64,000 bases of DNA from Nitriliruptoraceae bacterium (GTDB lineage: Bacteria; Actinomycetota; Nitriliruptoria; Nitriliruptorales; Nitriliruptoraceae), in assembly GCA_007121785.1 (NCBI GenBank), contig SKJX01000070.1, positions 32,327 to 96,326 of the forward strand, in the 5' to 3' direction. Of this stretch, positions 15,647-25,133 are shown one piece after another (position 1 is the first letter of the stretch; each line of letters opens with the position of its first letter). The notes under the pieces are model-generated. The model saw nothing but the letters and a program-made list of their open reading frames with translations, was not told the DNA's origin and did no database searches. The position numbers were made by a program, and so were the translations under genes.

Positions 15647-16497
15647 GCACCACTGCCGGGGTATCGCCCGACCCGAGCAGGGCCGCCGACCACGAGGCAC
15701 TGCTCGCGGTACGAGATCTGACGGTGTCCTACGGTGGCCTGACAGCGGTCAAGCGCGTCTCGCTGGACATCGCGCCGGGTTCCGTGGTGGGCATGATCGG
15801 GCCCAACGGGGCGGGCAAGACGACGTTCATCGACGCGTTGATGGGCTACACCCCGGCACAGGGTCGGATCGAGTTCCTCGGGCAACGCATCGATCAGCTC
15901 TCGGTCCACCGCCGCGCCATGCTCGGACTGACCCGTACGTTCCAGTCGCTGGAGCTGTTCGAGGACCTCACCGTCCGTGAGAACCTGCAGGTTTCGGCGG
16001 AGGATCCCAAGTGGTGGACGATATTCCTCGATGTGATCATCCCCAACCGTGACGTGCGCGCCCCGCGGGTCGACGAACTGCTCGACGCCGTGGGGTTGAA
16101 GAACTACGAGGACATGCTGCCCGCCCACCTGTCCCACGGCGACCGCCAGGCCGTCAGCATCGCCAGAGCGATGGTCTCCGACGCCCGTCTGCTGCTGCTC
16201 GATGAGCCCGGCGCCGGACTCGACCGCAACGAGAAGGAGGGGCTCAGCCAGCTGTTGCGTGAGGTCGCGGCCGACGGCACGACGATCTTCCTGATCGACC
16301 ACGATATGGATCTGGTCATGCCCACCTGCGATCACATCTTCGTGCTGGAGTTCGGCGAGCTCATCGCATCGGGGCCACCGGATCGGATCCGCAGCGACCC
16401 GCGGGTGATCGAGGCGTACCTTGGTACGTCCGGTGACAACACCGAGGTGGCTGCCGCAGAGCGGGCGGCTGGTGAGCCTGGAGGCGAGGACCGATGA
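15643..16497 (+). CDS. LivG-type ABC transporter ATPase
   Basis: 284 residues. Walker [11 protein letters not shown] (about residues 50-59), Q-loop in [19 protein letters not shown], signature [15 protein letters not shown] (LSHGD instead of the usual LSGGQ-like core), Walker [13 protein letters not shown], and switch His in [11 protein letters not shown]. The C-terminal extension (IEAYLG followed by an acidic/Ala tail) is LivG-type. It powers the fused permease upstream, with which it overlaps by 4 bases; it overlaps the LivF gene downstream by 4 bases. The LSHGD signature is unusual but keeps the Ser and Gly that contact ATP. Confidence 0.9.
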   Translation: MSTTAGVSPDPSRAADHEALLAVRDLTVSYGGLTAVKRVSLDIAPGSVVGMIGPNGAGKTTFIDALMGYTPAQGRIEFLGQRIDQLSVHRRAMLGLTRTFQSLELFEDLTVRENLQVSAEDPKWWTIFLDVIIPNRDVRAPRVDELLDAVGLKNYEDMLPAHLSHGDRQAVSIARAMVSDARLLLLDEPGAGLDRNEKEGLSQLLREVAADGTTIFLIDHDMDLVMPTCDHIFVLEFGELIASGPPDRIRSDPRVIEAYLGTSGDNTEVAAAERAAGEPGGEDR

Positions 16498-17204
16498 GCG
16501 CGGTTATCAGGACCACCGGCCTGTCGGCCGGCTATGGCGGCAGCGCGGTGCTGCACAAGCTCGACCTCGAGGTCGGTGCGGGTGAGGTCGTCTCCTTGCT
16601 GGGACCCAACGGGGCGGGGAAGACGACGACCCTGCTGGCGATCTCGGGCATCCTGCCCCCGCTTGCGGGCAAGGTGGAGGTGCTCGGTGAGCCGGTGTCC
16701 GCCAGCGAGCCGCACGTCAACGCGCGGCGGGGCCTCGCACACGTTCCCGAGGATCGTGCCCTGTTCTTCTCGCTCACCGTGCGCGAGAACATCCGGCTGG
16801 GTCAGCGCTCCGGGGGCCCGTCGTTCGAGCAACTGATGGAGTACTTCCCGGCACTCGCCAACCGTGTGAGCCAGCGCTCCGGATTGCTGTCCGGAGGTGA
16901 GCAGCAGATGCTCGCGCTCGCTCGGGCCCTCGCGGGAGGGCCGCGGGCGCTGATGATCGACGAGATGAGCCTCGGCCTCGCGCCGGTGATCGTAGAGAAC
17001 CTGCTGCCGGTCGTACGTCGCATCGCGCGCGAGCAGGCGGTCGGGGTGCTCCTGGTCGAGCAGCACGTCCACCTCGCCCTCGGGATCAGCGACCGCGGCT
17101 ACGTGCTGCGCCAGGGCGAGCTCATCGCCGAGGGCACGGCGGCCGAGCTCCAGGAGTCGCGGCAGCTGCTCGAGGCGGGTTACCTCGGCGAACTGGCGGT
17201 GTGA
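16494..17204 (+). CDS. LivF-type ABC transporter ATPase
   Basis: 236 residues. Walker [11 protein letters not shown], LivF-type sequence [20 protein letters not shown], signature [17 protein letters not shown], Walker [14 protein letters not shown] (Asp-Glu present), and switch His in [13 protein letters not shown]. Forms the ATPase heterodimer with the LivG protein encoded just upstream (GTGAGG/ATGA coupling, 4-base overlap). Last gene of the first Liv operon; 22 bases later an LLM gene converges from the other strand. Confidence 0.92.
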   Translation: MSAVIRTTGLSAGYGGSAVLHKLDLEVGAGEVVSLLGPNGAGKTTTLLAISGILPPLAGKVEVLGEPVSASEPHVNARRGLAHVPEDRALFFSLTVRENIRLGQRSGGPSFEQLMEYFPALANRVSQRSGLLSGGEQQMLALARALAGGPRALMIDEMSLGLAPVIVENLLPVVRRIAREQAVGVLLVEQHVHLALGISDRGYVLRQGELIAEGTAAELQESRQLLEAGYLGELAV

Positions 17205-17226
17205 GGCTGCGAGGTCGTCACGGCGG

Positions 17227-18159
17227 TCACGCCCGGACCGCCTCGGCGAACGTGGCGGCCCGGCCGATGAGCTCATCGAGGTGCGCGGCCGGTCGCACGC
17301 CGCCGAGCAGCACCGTCAGACGGGTCGCGCCGACCTCGCGGCGTTCCGCGAGGGCCTCTGCGAGCCCGGAGGCGTCGCCGTCGAAGACGATGATGACGTC
17401 GAGTCCGAACTCCACCTCGCCGCGACCCGCCGCGCGGGCCTCGGCGCGTGCCGACTCCAGCGCTGGCGGCACCTGCTCGAGGGGCAGCCGTGGGTTGACC
17501 AGCCAACCGGCTGCGTGCCGACCGAGCCGGCGCATGGCCGGCCCGAGGCCGTTGGCCTCGCCGCCGCCGATCCACAGCAACTGGTCCGCTGGCCTTGTGG
17601 GGCGTGGCTCGAGCGACACCTCCTCGAAACGGAAGTGCCGTCCGTCGTAGCCGACTCGGGGTTCGTCCAGGGCCCGGCAGATGATCTCCAACGCCTCGTC
17701 CATCCGCTCGCCCCGGGTGGCGGGATCCCAGCCGAGCGCGCGCATCTCGTCGCGGAGCCAGCCGGGCCCGACCCCCAGGAGCAGACGACCGCCCGACAGC
17801 CGGTCGATCGCGGCCGCCTGCTTGGCCACCAGCAGCGGATGACGCTGGGGGAGCACGATCAGTGAGGTCTCGAGCGTCAGGTGCTGCGAGCAGCCGGCGG
17901 CCGTCGCCAGGAACGTGAAGGCCTCCAGGACCTGCTGTCCCGGGTAGTGGGCGGCGCGGCCGCCGGCGGAGCTGCCGTAGGCCGACTCGTCCCAGGGATA
18001 GACCAGGTGGTCCTGGCACTGCACCCCGGCATAGCCGAGATCCTCGAGCGCCTGACAGAAGTCGCGCAGCGCCCCGGCATCCGTCAGCGACGGTTGGTAG
18101 TTGGCGAAGCCGACCGAGACGGGCAGGTCACCGGTGAGGCGGGGCTGTGCTGTGTCCAT
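17227..18159 (-). CDS. LLM class flavin-dependent oxidoreductase
   Basis: 310 residues from ATG 18159. Luciferase-like barrel: SVGFANYQPSLTDAG, LGYAGVQCQDHLVYP, VLPQRHPLLVAKQAAAIDRL then SGGRLLLGVGPGWLRDEM, and YDGRHFRFEEVSLEPRP. The strand pattern SGGRLLLGVGPGW and the 'baseline' of about 300 residues are typical of F420-dependent TIGR03619-like members. Last gene of a minus-strand operon: acyl-CoA ligase, LivH, LivM, binding protein, LLM, LLM. Its place suggests oxidation of the imported compound. Cofactor and substrate are not shown by the sequence. Confidence 0.85.
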   Translation of the reverse strand: MDTAQPRLTGDLPVSVGFANYQPSLTDAGALRDFCQALEDLGYAGVQCQDHLVYPWDESAYGSSAGGRAAHYPGQQVLEAFTFLATAAGCSQHLTLETSLIVLPQRHPLLVAKQAAAIDRLSGGRLLLGVGPGWLRDEMRALGWDPATRGERMDEALEIICRALDEPRVGYDGRHFRFEEVSLEPRPTRPADQLLWIGGGEANGLGPAMRRLGRHAAGWLVNPRLPLEQVPPALESARAEARAAGRGEVEFGLDVIIVFDGDASGLAEALAERREVGATRLTVLLGGVRPAAHLDELIGRAATFAEAVRA

Positions 18160-18239
18160 CCTCGTGCGTCTCCACGGTCACGCCCAGGTGAGCGAAGCCA
18201 TGGCAAGGTGCCGACTCGCTCGGGGGCACGCAACGTCGG

Positions 18240-19235
18240 TCACGCGGGGTGACGTCCCCGGTAGGCGCGGCACACCTCCATGATGCGTCGGGTGTTGTCG
18301 AGCACGTGCTCGCGGGTACTGCCCACGCCGACGCCGCCGAGCACGACCCGGTCGGCCAGGCCCCGGTAGCGCTCGAGCTGGTCGGCGATGCGGTCGGGCG
18401 TGCCGGTGAGGACGAAGCGTGCGGCGATCTCGTCGTCGACGAGCTCGATCATCTCGTCCATCCGCCGTTCGCGGAACAGCGCGCGCAGGCGAGGTGGCAG
18501 CTCCGCCAGGCCTTCGATCTCGAAGATCGGCTCGTAGGCCGGCGTCGTGCCGTAGAACGCGACGAGCCGGCGGGCGGTGTAGCGGGCGGCATCCAGGTCA
18601 TCGCCGAGTGAGGCCATCACCGCGGTGGTCACTGGGAGGTCGCCCACCGCGGGGCGCACGGTCTCTTCGAGGTAGGCCGGGGTGGCCAGGCCGTGTCCGA
18701 CGAACCCGTCGAACTCGCGTGCGGCCAGCGCGGTCATCTGCGGTCCGACGGCGCCCAGATACAGCGGTGGTGCCGGGATCTCCGGCTCGCCGACCGCGTG
18801 GAAGGAGAACTGGCTGACCTGGTAGAGGCGCCCCTCGAACGGCTCCGGCTGCTCTCCCCGGCAAGCCGCCAGCACGCGCCTGACGATCTCACCGTACTCC
18901 GACATCCTCGCGACGGGCGGGTCGAACGCCGCGGAGAAGCGGCGCTCGATCACCTGGCGGACCTGTGGCCCCAGACCGTAGAAGCAGCGCCCGGGCGCGG
19001 CCGAGGCCAGCCCCCACGCCTCCATCGCCGCGGCCGTGGGCGAACGGGCGAACGCCAACGACACCGTGGTGCCAACCTCCAACCGAGTGGTCGCCAGCGC
19101 AGCGGCGAGCGCGGTGGCCGCCGCCGGGTGGTCCGCTTCACCGGCGGTGAAGCAGTCCGCCCCCGCCGCCTCCGCTTCGCGGGCGAGGGTGAAGGCGTCC
19201 GCCGGCGAGCCGAGGAACGAGATCCCTACCTGCAT
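18240..19235 (-). CDS. LLM class oxidoreductase, methylene-H4MPT-reductase-like subgroup
   Basis: 331 residues from ATG 19235, with GGAGGAC six bases upstream on the minus strand. The start QVGISFLGSPADAFTLAREA and GADCFTAGEADHPAAATALA resemble F420-dependent LLM proteins of the Mer/Fgd group, as does APGRCFYGLGPQVRQVIERR with PLYLGAVGPQMTALAAREFD. The C-terminus has the usual GTPDRIADQLERYRGLADRV. Lies 78 bases downstream of the binding-protein gene, across a strong hairpin, and 80 bases ahead of the second LLM gene. The paired LLM genes could give two oxidation steps or isozymes; that is inference. Confidence 0.84.
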   Translation of the reverse strand: MQVGISFLGSPADAFTLAREAEAAGADCFTAGEADHPAAATALAAALATTRLEVGTTVSLAFARSPTAAAMEAWGLASAAPGRCFYGLGPQVRQVIERRFSAAFDPPVARMSEYGEIVRRVLAACRGEQPEPFEGRLYQVSQFSFHAVGEPEIPAPPLYLGAVGPQMTALAAREFDGFVGHGLATPAYLEETVRPAVGDLPVTTAVMASLGDDLDAARYTARRLVAFYGTTPAYEPIFEIEGLAELPPRLRALFRERRMDEMIELVDDEIAARFVLTGTPDRIADQLERYRGLADRVVLGGVGVGSTREHVLDNTRRIMEVCRAYRGRHPA

Positions 19236-19269
19236 GTCGTCCTCCTGACGGGATGCAGCCGGACCGAGA

Positions 19270-19309
19270 GCGGCCGGGGGAGGACCGTCGACAGTCGTCC
19301 CCCGGCCGC
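19270..19309 (-). terminator. 12-bp GC hairpin after the second binding-protein gene
   Basis: GCGGCCGGGGGA (19270-19281) is exactly complementary to TCCCCCGGCCGC (19298-19309) around a 16-base loop. It begins 5 bases past the stop codon of the binding-protein gene read on the minus strand. No T-run is seen. The position right behind a binding-protein gene copies the hairpin at 13542-13575, so a role in raising binding-protein mRNA over downstream genes is likely. Confidence 0.65.
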
Positions 19310-19313
19310 GGGA

Positions 19314-20666
19314 TCAGATGGCGGGCTCGACGTACTCGGCGCTGAGGTCCGACTCGAAGTAGTCGGTCAGCGGCTCGACGCCGCCCTCGACATCGGCGTT
19401 GGGCCGCAGGACCCGGCTCTCGTGCGACGGGATCCGCGGCTCGTCGGCGAACTGCCCGAACTCGAGGGGTGGCAGGATGCCCTCCGGGTCGAACCCGGTC
19501 GACATCGCGGCCCGATAGATCCCACCCAGCGTCAGGTCGCCGCTGTCCACGGCCGTGCGTAGGACCTCCTCGACGACCATCGCCGTCGCGTAGCCGGTGA
19601 GCACCGGCTGGCCGGGGGCGACGTCGGCGTGGGTCTCGACGTCCTCGCGCATCGTGGCGAGCCCCGGCTCGTCCTCACCCCAGGCGCCGAGCGAGGTGGA
19701 CACCAGGACGTTCTCCTGGAGCGCCTCGCCGGCCGGGGTCTCCAGGATCGACGGGGTCCATCCGCCCGTCTGGGTGATGAACTGCATGTCGCTGTCCTGC
19801 GCATGGGCCGTCGCGGACAGGGAGGCGAGCTGCCCCGGAAGTCCGCCGTAGATCACGTAGTCGGCGTCGGCGGCCAGCAGGCTCTGCGCCTGCGCGGTGA
19901 GGTCCTCGTCCGCCGGACCGAAGGTGACCTCATCGACGAACTCGAACCCGAGCTGCTCAGCAGCGAACTCGGCCGCCTCGCGGATGGACTCGCCCATCGC
20001 GTCGCCCTGGTACGCGAGCGCCCAGTTGATGTCGTCGCCCGCCTCCTCGTCCTCAGTCACCCATTCGACGGTGTTGAGGATCTCGTGACCGTACGTGGTG
20101 GTCGGCGAGAAGGTCGTGGCGTACTGCTGGGCCAGGAACCCGTTCGGTGCACCCATGAACGCGATCATGCAGTCATCGGCGACGTCACCGGCGATGGCGG
20201 ACATGCCGCCCGAGGTCAGCACGTCGCCGATCAACGCCGACTCCGTGCGGGCCTGTTCGTACTGCGTGGCGGTCTCGACCGGGTCGTACTGCCCGTCTCG
20301 GGTGTCGACCTCGATCGTGTAGCCATCGATACCACCGGCCTCGTTGACCGCGTCGAAGCGGGCCTCGAAGGCGGCGGCGTGGTCGATGCCGCCGAGCTGT
20401 GAGATCGGTCCGGACAGGTCGCTGATCGCCGTCACCGTGATCGTGTCGTCGGTCACACCGATCGTCTCGTCACAGCGGTCGCTGTCGGGCAGGGCGATGT
20501 CGTCGTCCGGTTGCGCGTCCTCACTGTCGTCGTCGGGATCGGTCTCCTCGGCGTCGTCGGGCTCGGTGGTGTCGTCAGGTTCCTCGTCGGTGCCGCAGGC
20601 CGCCAGCACCAGGGCCAACGTCAGCAGCAGCGCCGATGACTTGCTCGCTCTTGAGGTTCGTGCCAT
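19314..20666 (-). CDS. branched-chain-type ABC substrate-binding lipoprotein
   Basis: 450 residues from ATG 20666, with GGAGGGAAC upstream; the much longer open frame beyond it is not coding-like. Lipoprotein signal ALLLTLALVLAAC gives a lipid-anchored Cys at 24, followed by an Asp/Glu-rich linker of about 40 residues. The Peripla_BP_6 domain starts with ITVTAISDLSGPISQLGG and includes IDGYTIEVDTRDGQYDP and LLAADADYVIYGGLPGQLAS. It delivers ligand to the LivH/LivM pair encoded just upstream in the operon. The ligand is unknown; the acyl-CoA ligase at the operon head suggests a carboxylic acid. Confidence 0.87.
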   Translation of the reverse strand: MARTSRASKSSALLLTLALVLAACGTDEEPDDTTEPDDAEETDPDDDSEDAQPDDDIALPDSDRCDETIGVTDDTITVTAISDLSGPISQLGGIDHAAAFEARFDAVNEAGGIDGYTIEVDTRDGQYDPVETATQYEQARTESALIGDVLTSGGMSAIAGDVADDCMIAFMGAPNGFLAQQYATTFSPTTTYGHEILNTVEWVTEDEEAGDDINWALAYQGDAMGESIREAAEFAAEQLGFEFVDEVTFGPADEDLTAQAQSLLAADADYVIYGGLPGQLASLSATAHAQDSDMQFITQTGGWTPSILETPAGEALQENVLVSTSLGAWGEDEPGLATMREDVETHADVAPGQPVLTGYATAMVVEEVLRTAVDSGDLTLGGIYRAAMSTGFDPEGILPPLEFGQFADEPRIPSHESRVLRPNADVEGGVEPLTDYFESDLSAEYVEPAI

Positions 20667-20719
20667 GGCTGTTCCCTCCCTCTCTCTTCTGGATGCTTTG
20701 GGGAACCGGCTGTTCACGG

Positions 20720-21901
20720 TCATCGCGAGAACGGCCAGGTCATGAAGTAGATGCGGATCCGTAGCCAGATCCCGTACAAGCCAAGGGGTTCGAAGACCAT
20801 GACCGTCGCCAACAGCACGCCGTAGAGCAGTCGGCTGGTCCGCTCCGGCGTCAGCCCCTGGCCGACCTCCTCGCTGATGAACGGCACCATCGGCGCGATC
20901 TGGTCGAGGACCTCGGGCATGAAGGTGACGAAGACGGCGCCGAGGACCGGTCCCGCGACGGTCCCCAGCCCGCCCAGGATCACCATCGCGAGGTAGTCCA
21001 CCGACAGCATCATCCCCCACTGGCCGTAGCTGGTGTGGCGCAGCAGGCCGCCCATCAGTGCACCCGCCACACCAGCGATGGCCGAGGAGATCACGAACGC
21101 ACGGGTCGTCGCGGCGAAGACCCGCACGCCGACGACCCCGGCCGCGATGTCGTGGTCACGCACCGCGGCGAAGTCCCGGCCCATGCGTGAACGCAGCAGG
21201 TTCTTGACGCCGACGATGGTCGCCAGCAGCAGCAGCAGGACCAGGAAGTAGTACAGCGTCGGTCCGGGGAAGTCGATGCCGGCGAGCTCACCCCCGCGGG
21301 TCAGGCTCACCCCGGCGATCGTCGGTGATTCGATGCGGGTGCCGCCAACGCCGCCGGTGATCGGCGTGGCGTTGCGGTACACGTGCTGCATGACGAGCAC
21401 GAACGCGAGGGTGACCACGGCCAGATAGAGGCCGCGGAGGCGCAGGGCCATCGGTGCGAGGAGCAACCCGGCGAGTCCCGCGACCGCGGCGGCGACCGGG
21501 AGCGCCACGAAGAAGTGAAGCTCGAGGTTCGAGGTGATGAACGCTGCGCTGTAGGCGCCGAGCCCGAGGAAGGCCGCGTGCCCCAGTGACAGCTGCCCCG
21601 CGACGCCGGCGATCAGGCTCAGCGCGATCGCTCCGATGCCGGCGATGGCGGCGAGGATGGTGGTCCGCAGCAGGTCGCCGCCGATGAGGAACGGCAGCGC
21701 GAACGCCAGCAGCAGCGCCACCGCCGTGACGATCCGCTTCGCCGTGGAGTTGAGCAGCGCCATCTCGGTGCGCCACTCGGTGTGGAAGTTGGTGTGTCGC
21801 AGCCGTGGCAGACCCCTGGCCGCACGCGGTGGCCACGGGAACCCCGTCGGACCAGCGTTGTCGCGGGCATCTGTGGTGAGTTGCTTCGAGTCGCTTGCCA
21901 T
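20720..21901 (-). CDS. LivM-type ABC permease
   Basis: 393 residues from ATG 21901, whose A is shared with the LivH stop (TGATG). A charged N-terminal extension of about 45 residues precedes the first membrane helix (IVTAVALLLAFALPFLIGG). LivM features: SLIAGVAGQLSLGHAAFLGL, LRLRGLYLAVVTLAFVLVMQ, VKNLLRSRMGRDFAAVRDHD, and VILGGLGTVAGPVLGAVFV. Inner-membrane channel subunit that pairs with the LivH protein. An internal ATG (residue 47, MALLNSTAKR) is an alternative start just before the first helix and would remove the extension. Confidence 0.88.
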   Translation of the reverse strand: MASDSKQLTTDARDNAGPTGFPWPPRAARGLPRLRHTNFHTEWRTEMALLNSTAKRIVTAVALLLAFALPFLIGGDLLRTTILAAIAGIGAIALSLIAGVAGQLSLGHAAFLGLGAYSAAFITSNLELHFFVALPVAAAVAGLAGLLLAPMALRLRGLYLAVVTLAFVLVMQHVYRNATPITGGVGGTRIESPTIAGVSLTRGGELAGIDFPGPTLYYFLVLLLLLATIVGVKNLLRSRMGRDFAAVRDHDIAAGVVGVRVFAATTRAFVISSAIAGVAGALMGGLLRHTSYGQWGMMLSVDYLAMVILGGLGTVAGPVLGAVFVTFMPEVLDQIAPMVPFISEEVGQGLTPERTSRLLYGVLLATVMVFEPLGLYGIWLRIRIYFMTWPFSR

Positions 21902-22797
21902 CAAACGCGCCGAATCTCGGGGCTTCCGAACAGCCCACGGGGACGGATCATGAGCACGACGAACATCAGCAGGAAGGCGACGATCAGGTGGAAGTTGTTG
22001 CCGAGGTAGTCCGGCGCGTACCCGGCGGCGTAGACCTCGGCCAACCCTACGAGCGCTCCACCGACGATCGCCCCGTTGATCGAATCGAACCCGCCGATCA
22101 CCACGGCGGGGATGCTGCGGAGCGCGAACTCTACGCTCTCGGGGGAGATCAGCCGCGGGAACGTGCCGACGAAGGCGCCGGCGACGGCCGCGAGCATCCC
22201 GGCCACGGCCCACACGGCGACGAGGATGTACTTGACGTTGATGCCTTGCGCCGCAGCCGCTTCCTGGTCCTCGGCGATCGCCCGGAACAACAGCCCCCAT
22301 CGCGAGCGCTGCAGCACCACGTACAGCAGGAGGATGACGGCCGTGGAGAGCCCGAGCACCCACAGGTGCGACAGGAACATACGCCCGCCGAGGACCTCGA
22401 CCGTCAGGCTTCCCCAGGGGGAGCCAACCTCGCGGCCGACGTCGGTCGCCCAGGCCGGGTTGGCGATCACGCCGGTCTCGAGCACGATGTTGGCGCCGAG
22501 GGTGGCGATCAGGATCGCCAGCATGCTTCGTCCCACCAACGGTGCCGCGACCAGCAGGTACAGCGCGGAGGCGAGCACGGCGTTGATCCCCGCAGCGATC
22601 GCCAGCCCGGTCCAGAAGCTGAAGCCCCACAGCTGGGTCGACTGGTAGACCAGGAACCCACCGATCAGCATCAGCGCCAGATGAGCGAAGTTCAGCGTGT
22701 GCGAGGCCTTGAAGATGATCGCGAAGCCGATCGCGATCAAGGCATAGATCGATCCCACGGCAAGGCCGCTGAGGATCAACACGACCTGGGTGCTCAT
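21901..22797 (-). CDS. LivH-type ABC permease
   Basis: 298 residues. LivH features: the N-terminal helix VVLILSGLAVGSIYALIAIG, FKASHTLNFAHLALMLIGGF, RSRWGLLFRAIAEDQEAAAA, INVKYILVAVWAVAGMLAAV, and VVIGGFDSINGAIVGGALVG. About eight membrane helices. It overlaps the acyl-CoA ligase gene by 4 bases (ATGA) and the LivM gene by one base, so ligase, LivH and LivM are translationally coupled. This is the tightest link between a ligase and a Liv permease in the window. Confidence 0.9.
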   Translation of the reverse strand: MSTQVVLILSGLAVGSIYALIAIGFAIIFKASHTLNFAHLALMLIGGFLVYQSTQLWGFSFWTGLAIAAGINAVLASALYLLVAAPLVGRSMLAILIATLGANIVLETGVIANPAWATDVGREVGSPWGSLTVEVLGGRMFLSHLWVLGLSTAVILLLYVVLQRSRWGLLFRAIAEDQEAAAAQGINVKYILVAVWAVAGMLAAVAGAFVGTFPRLISPESVEFALRSIPAVVIGGFDSINGAIVGGALVGLAEVYAAGYAPDYLGNNFHLIVAFLLMFVVLMIRPRGLFGSPEIRRV

Positions 22798-24680
22798 GAG
22801 CGGTACATCTCCTCGATCATGTCCTCGTAGCGTTCCATGACGACCTGCCGCCGCACCTTCTGCGTGGCGGTGATCTCGTCGTCATCCTGGTCGAGTTCGC
22901 GCGGCAGCAGCCGGAACGACTTGACCTCCTCGACGCGTGCGAGGTGCTGGTTGGCGTTCTCGATCTCCTGCTGGATCAGTCGCTGGATCTCGGGCCGGTC
23001 GGTGAGGTCGCGGTAGGTCGTGAAGGGGATGTTCTGGCGCTTGGCCCAGTCAGACACCGTGTCGTACTCGATCTGGATCAGTGCGGTGACGTAGCGACGA
23101 CCGTCACCGATGACCACCGCCTCCTTGATATGCGGCGAGGCCTTGAGTTGGTTCTCGATCTCGGACGGGGACAGGTTCTTGCCGCCCGACGTGATGATGA
23201 TGTCCTTCTTGCGGTCGGTGATCTTCAACCGGCCGTCGTCGGTCCACTCGCCGATGTCGCCGGTGTGCAGCCAGCCGTCCTCGCTGAGGGTGTCGGCGGT
23301 CGCGTCGGGGTTCTGCCAGTAGCCGGGGAACACCCCGTCGCCACGGACGACGATCTCACCGTCGTCGGCGAGTCGTACCTCGACACCTGGGAACGGCCGG
23401 CCGACGGTGCCGAGCTTGAGGTCATCGGGGCGGTTGGCCGTGGCCATGCCAGCACACTCGGTCTGTCCGTAGGCCTCGACCATCGGGATGTCCATGGCGC
23501 GGAAGAACTGCAGGACCTCCGGGGAGATCGGCGCCCCTGCGGAGAGTCCGAGCCGCACCCGGGACAGACCGGTGTGCTTCTTGACCGACCGGAACAGAAA
23601 CAGCCACGACAGCAGTCGGATCGGCTGCTCGTACCACACGACACGGTGGGGGACTCGCTCGAGCCGCCGCCGCGCCAGCCAGGTGCCGACCCGCTTCCAG
23701 AAGCGGTAGTTGGCCCGTTTGAACCACGAAGCATCCGCGACCTTCATCTCGATGGTCGCTAGCAGCTTCTCGGAGATCCGCGGCACCGCGAAGAGCACGG
23801 TCGGTCGGACCTCGCGCAGGTCGGACTGCACGGTCTCGACCGACTCGGCGAAATTGACCCGCACCCCGCAGCCCAGGCCGTTGTACAGGCTCATGACCTG
23901 CTCGGCGACGTGACACAGCGGTAGGTAGCTGAGGACCTCATCGGCGGGGTTGATCCCGTAGAACGTCGCTTCGGTACGGATGGCGAAGACGATGTTGCGC
24001 CACGAGAGCATCGCGCCCTTGGGCGGGCCGGTGGTCCCGGAGGTGTAGATGATCACCGCCACGTCATCCGGGTCCGCGTCGCCGGTCTGGCGATCCCATC
24101 GCTGCTGGTCCTCTGCCAGCGCCCGGTCGCCGAGCTCGAGGACCTCGTCCCAGTGGATGATCCGCTCGTCGTCGTAGGCCGGACCGGTGGTGCCGTCGCG
24201 GTCGAGGACGATCACCTTCTCCAGGGTGTCGACGTCGTCGAGCACCTCGAGCGCCTTGTCGAGCTGCTCCTGGTCCTCGGCGATGTGCAGCCGTGCGCCG
24301 GCATCGGCCAGCTGGTACCGCAGGGAGGCGGCGGGGTTGGTGGGGTAGATGCCGAAGACGACGCCCCCCATGCCCTGTGCGCCGACGCAGGCGTAGAACC
24401 ACTCCGGGCGATTCTCGGACTGGATGCCCAGACGGTCACCACGCTGCAGGCCCAGGGCCTCCAGACCGGCTCCGGCTCGCCGGGTCTCCTGGGCCCACTC
24501 CGCGTAGGGGATCTCGCGCCAGCGTCCGAGCTCCTTGCGACGCATCGCGACCCGGTTGGGGGCCATGTCCTCCCAGCGCAGGAGGAGCTGGGGGAGGGTT
24601 GGCCACTCCGTTTCCCAGCCGCCCCCGGTTGGTTGCGCTGCGTGGGTGACGTCGCCTGCCGTGTGCTCCTGGACCGTCAC
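22794..24680 (-). CDS. long-chain-type acyl-CoA synthetase (FadD/AMP-binding)
   Basis: 628 residues from GTG 24680, chosen because GGAGGGAGAGG lies directly upstream on the minus strand. AMP-forming motifs: VIIYTSGTTGPPKGAML (phosphate loop), AYGQTECAGMATANRP, WLHTGDIGEWTDDGRLKITD, and DRKKDIIITSGGKNLSP with the C-terminal domain ending TATQKVRRQVVMERYEDMI. All catalytic residues are present. The protein activates a fatty or other carboxylic acid to its CoA ester. As first gene of the minus operon that continues with LivH, LivM and a binding protein, it probably traps the imported acid as CoA thioester. The length and the insert before the C-domain are those of long-chain synthetases. Confidence 0.9.
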   Translation of the reverse strand: MTVQEHTAGDVTHAAQPTGGGWETEWPTLPQLLLRWEDMAPNRVAMRRKELGRWREIPYAEWAQETRRAGAGLEALGLQRGDRLGIQSENRPEWFYACVGAQGMGGVVFGIYPTNPAASLRYQLADAGARLHIAEDQEQLDKALEVLDDVDTLEKVIVLDRDGTTGPAYDDERIIHWDEVLELGDRALAEDQQRWDRQTGDADPDDVAVIIYTSGTTGPPKGAMLSWRNIVFAIRTEATFYGINPADEVLSYLPLCHVAEQVMSLYNGLGCGVRVNFAESVETVQSDLREVRPTVLFAVPRISEKLLATIEMKVADASWFKRANYRFWKRVGTWLARRRLERVPHRVVWYEQPIRLLSWLFLFRSVKKHTGLSRVRLGLSAGAPISPEVLQFFRAMDIPMVEAYGQTECAGMATANRPDDLKLGTVGRPFPGVEVRLADDGEIVVRGDGVFPGYWQNPDATADTLSEDGWLHTGDIGEWTDDGRLKITDRKKDIIITSGGKNLSPSEIENQLKASPHIKEAVVIGDGRRYVTALIQIEYDTVSDWAKRQNIPFTTYRDLTDRPEIQRLIQQEIENANQHLARVEEVKSFRLLPRELDQDDDEITATQKVRRQVVMERYEDMIEEMYRS

Positions 24681-25133
24681 GGACCTCTCCCTCCGCACGT
24701 GCCGGGGGTCGCACCCCCGTCCCGTCCTGACTTTTCGTACCGAACGCTCGCCGTTTCGTCGGTCACCGACCTACGAACCGCGCTCCCTGCTTCTCACCTG
24801 GGCAACTCACCAGCCCCGTGTCGCCTGAGGACGCTGCGACAGCGGTCGCATCCTCACCCATGCGCGTGGGGTTACGCAAGTTACGGCTGACGTCAAGCGT
24901 CGGTCCCTGCCCATGATGCTCATGGCTGGACGATGGTTGCAGCTTGACGTGAAGGGTCGCATCAAGGTTAGCTCCGCGGCTGACGCCAGCCCGCGCGGCC
25001 GCTACGAGGCCGCAGCGACGGACAGGGCGTCCTGTCGGGAGTCACCAGTGCAGGCGCGAGCGCGCGCCGTCTACCACGCACTCACGTACCACGTACCGAC
25101 GAGCAGCGGTCGAGCAGCCGGAAGGGGTTCGCG
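24681..25133. promoter_or_regulatory. divergent control region between ligase-liv and livFG-atu operons
   Basis: 453 bases without a convincing gene, between the two largest operons in the window. It holds an inverted pair of GCTTGACGT elements: TGACGTCAAGC at 24888-24898 and GCTTGACGTGA at 24942-24952, 54 bases apart. It also holds two GTTACG direct repeats near 24871-24886. The TTGACGT core is shared with the elements at 38072-38085 and 39797-39810, which supports a common regulator for these operons. A long stretch near 24990-25110 shows nothing recognisable. Confidence 0.5.
24944..24973 (+). promoter_or_regulatory. candidate promoter for the livFG-carboxylase-atuA operon
   Basis: TTGACG (24944-24949) and TTAGCT (24968-24973) are separated by 18 bases, an acceptable sigma-70-type pair for a high-GC actinobacterium. 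It lies about 160 bases ahead of the livF start. The -35 box overlaps the GCTTGACGT element, so a protein bound there would compete with RNA polymerase. Confidence 0.4.

Noticed and set aside
20667..21020. Upstream extension of the second binding protein frame
   Set aside because: The lipoprotein signal begins at ATG 20666 with a good ribosome site. The extension overlaps LivM in another frame.
24869..24896. Promoter for the ligase-liv operon using the minus-strand TTGACG at 24896-24891
   Set aside because: No acceptable -10 box is found 16-18 bases downstream (TAACCC or AACCCC only). Kept as an operator-like element instead.
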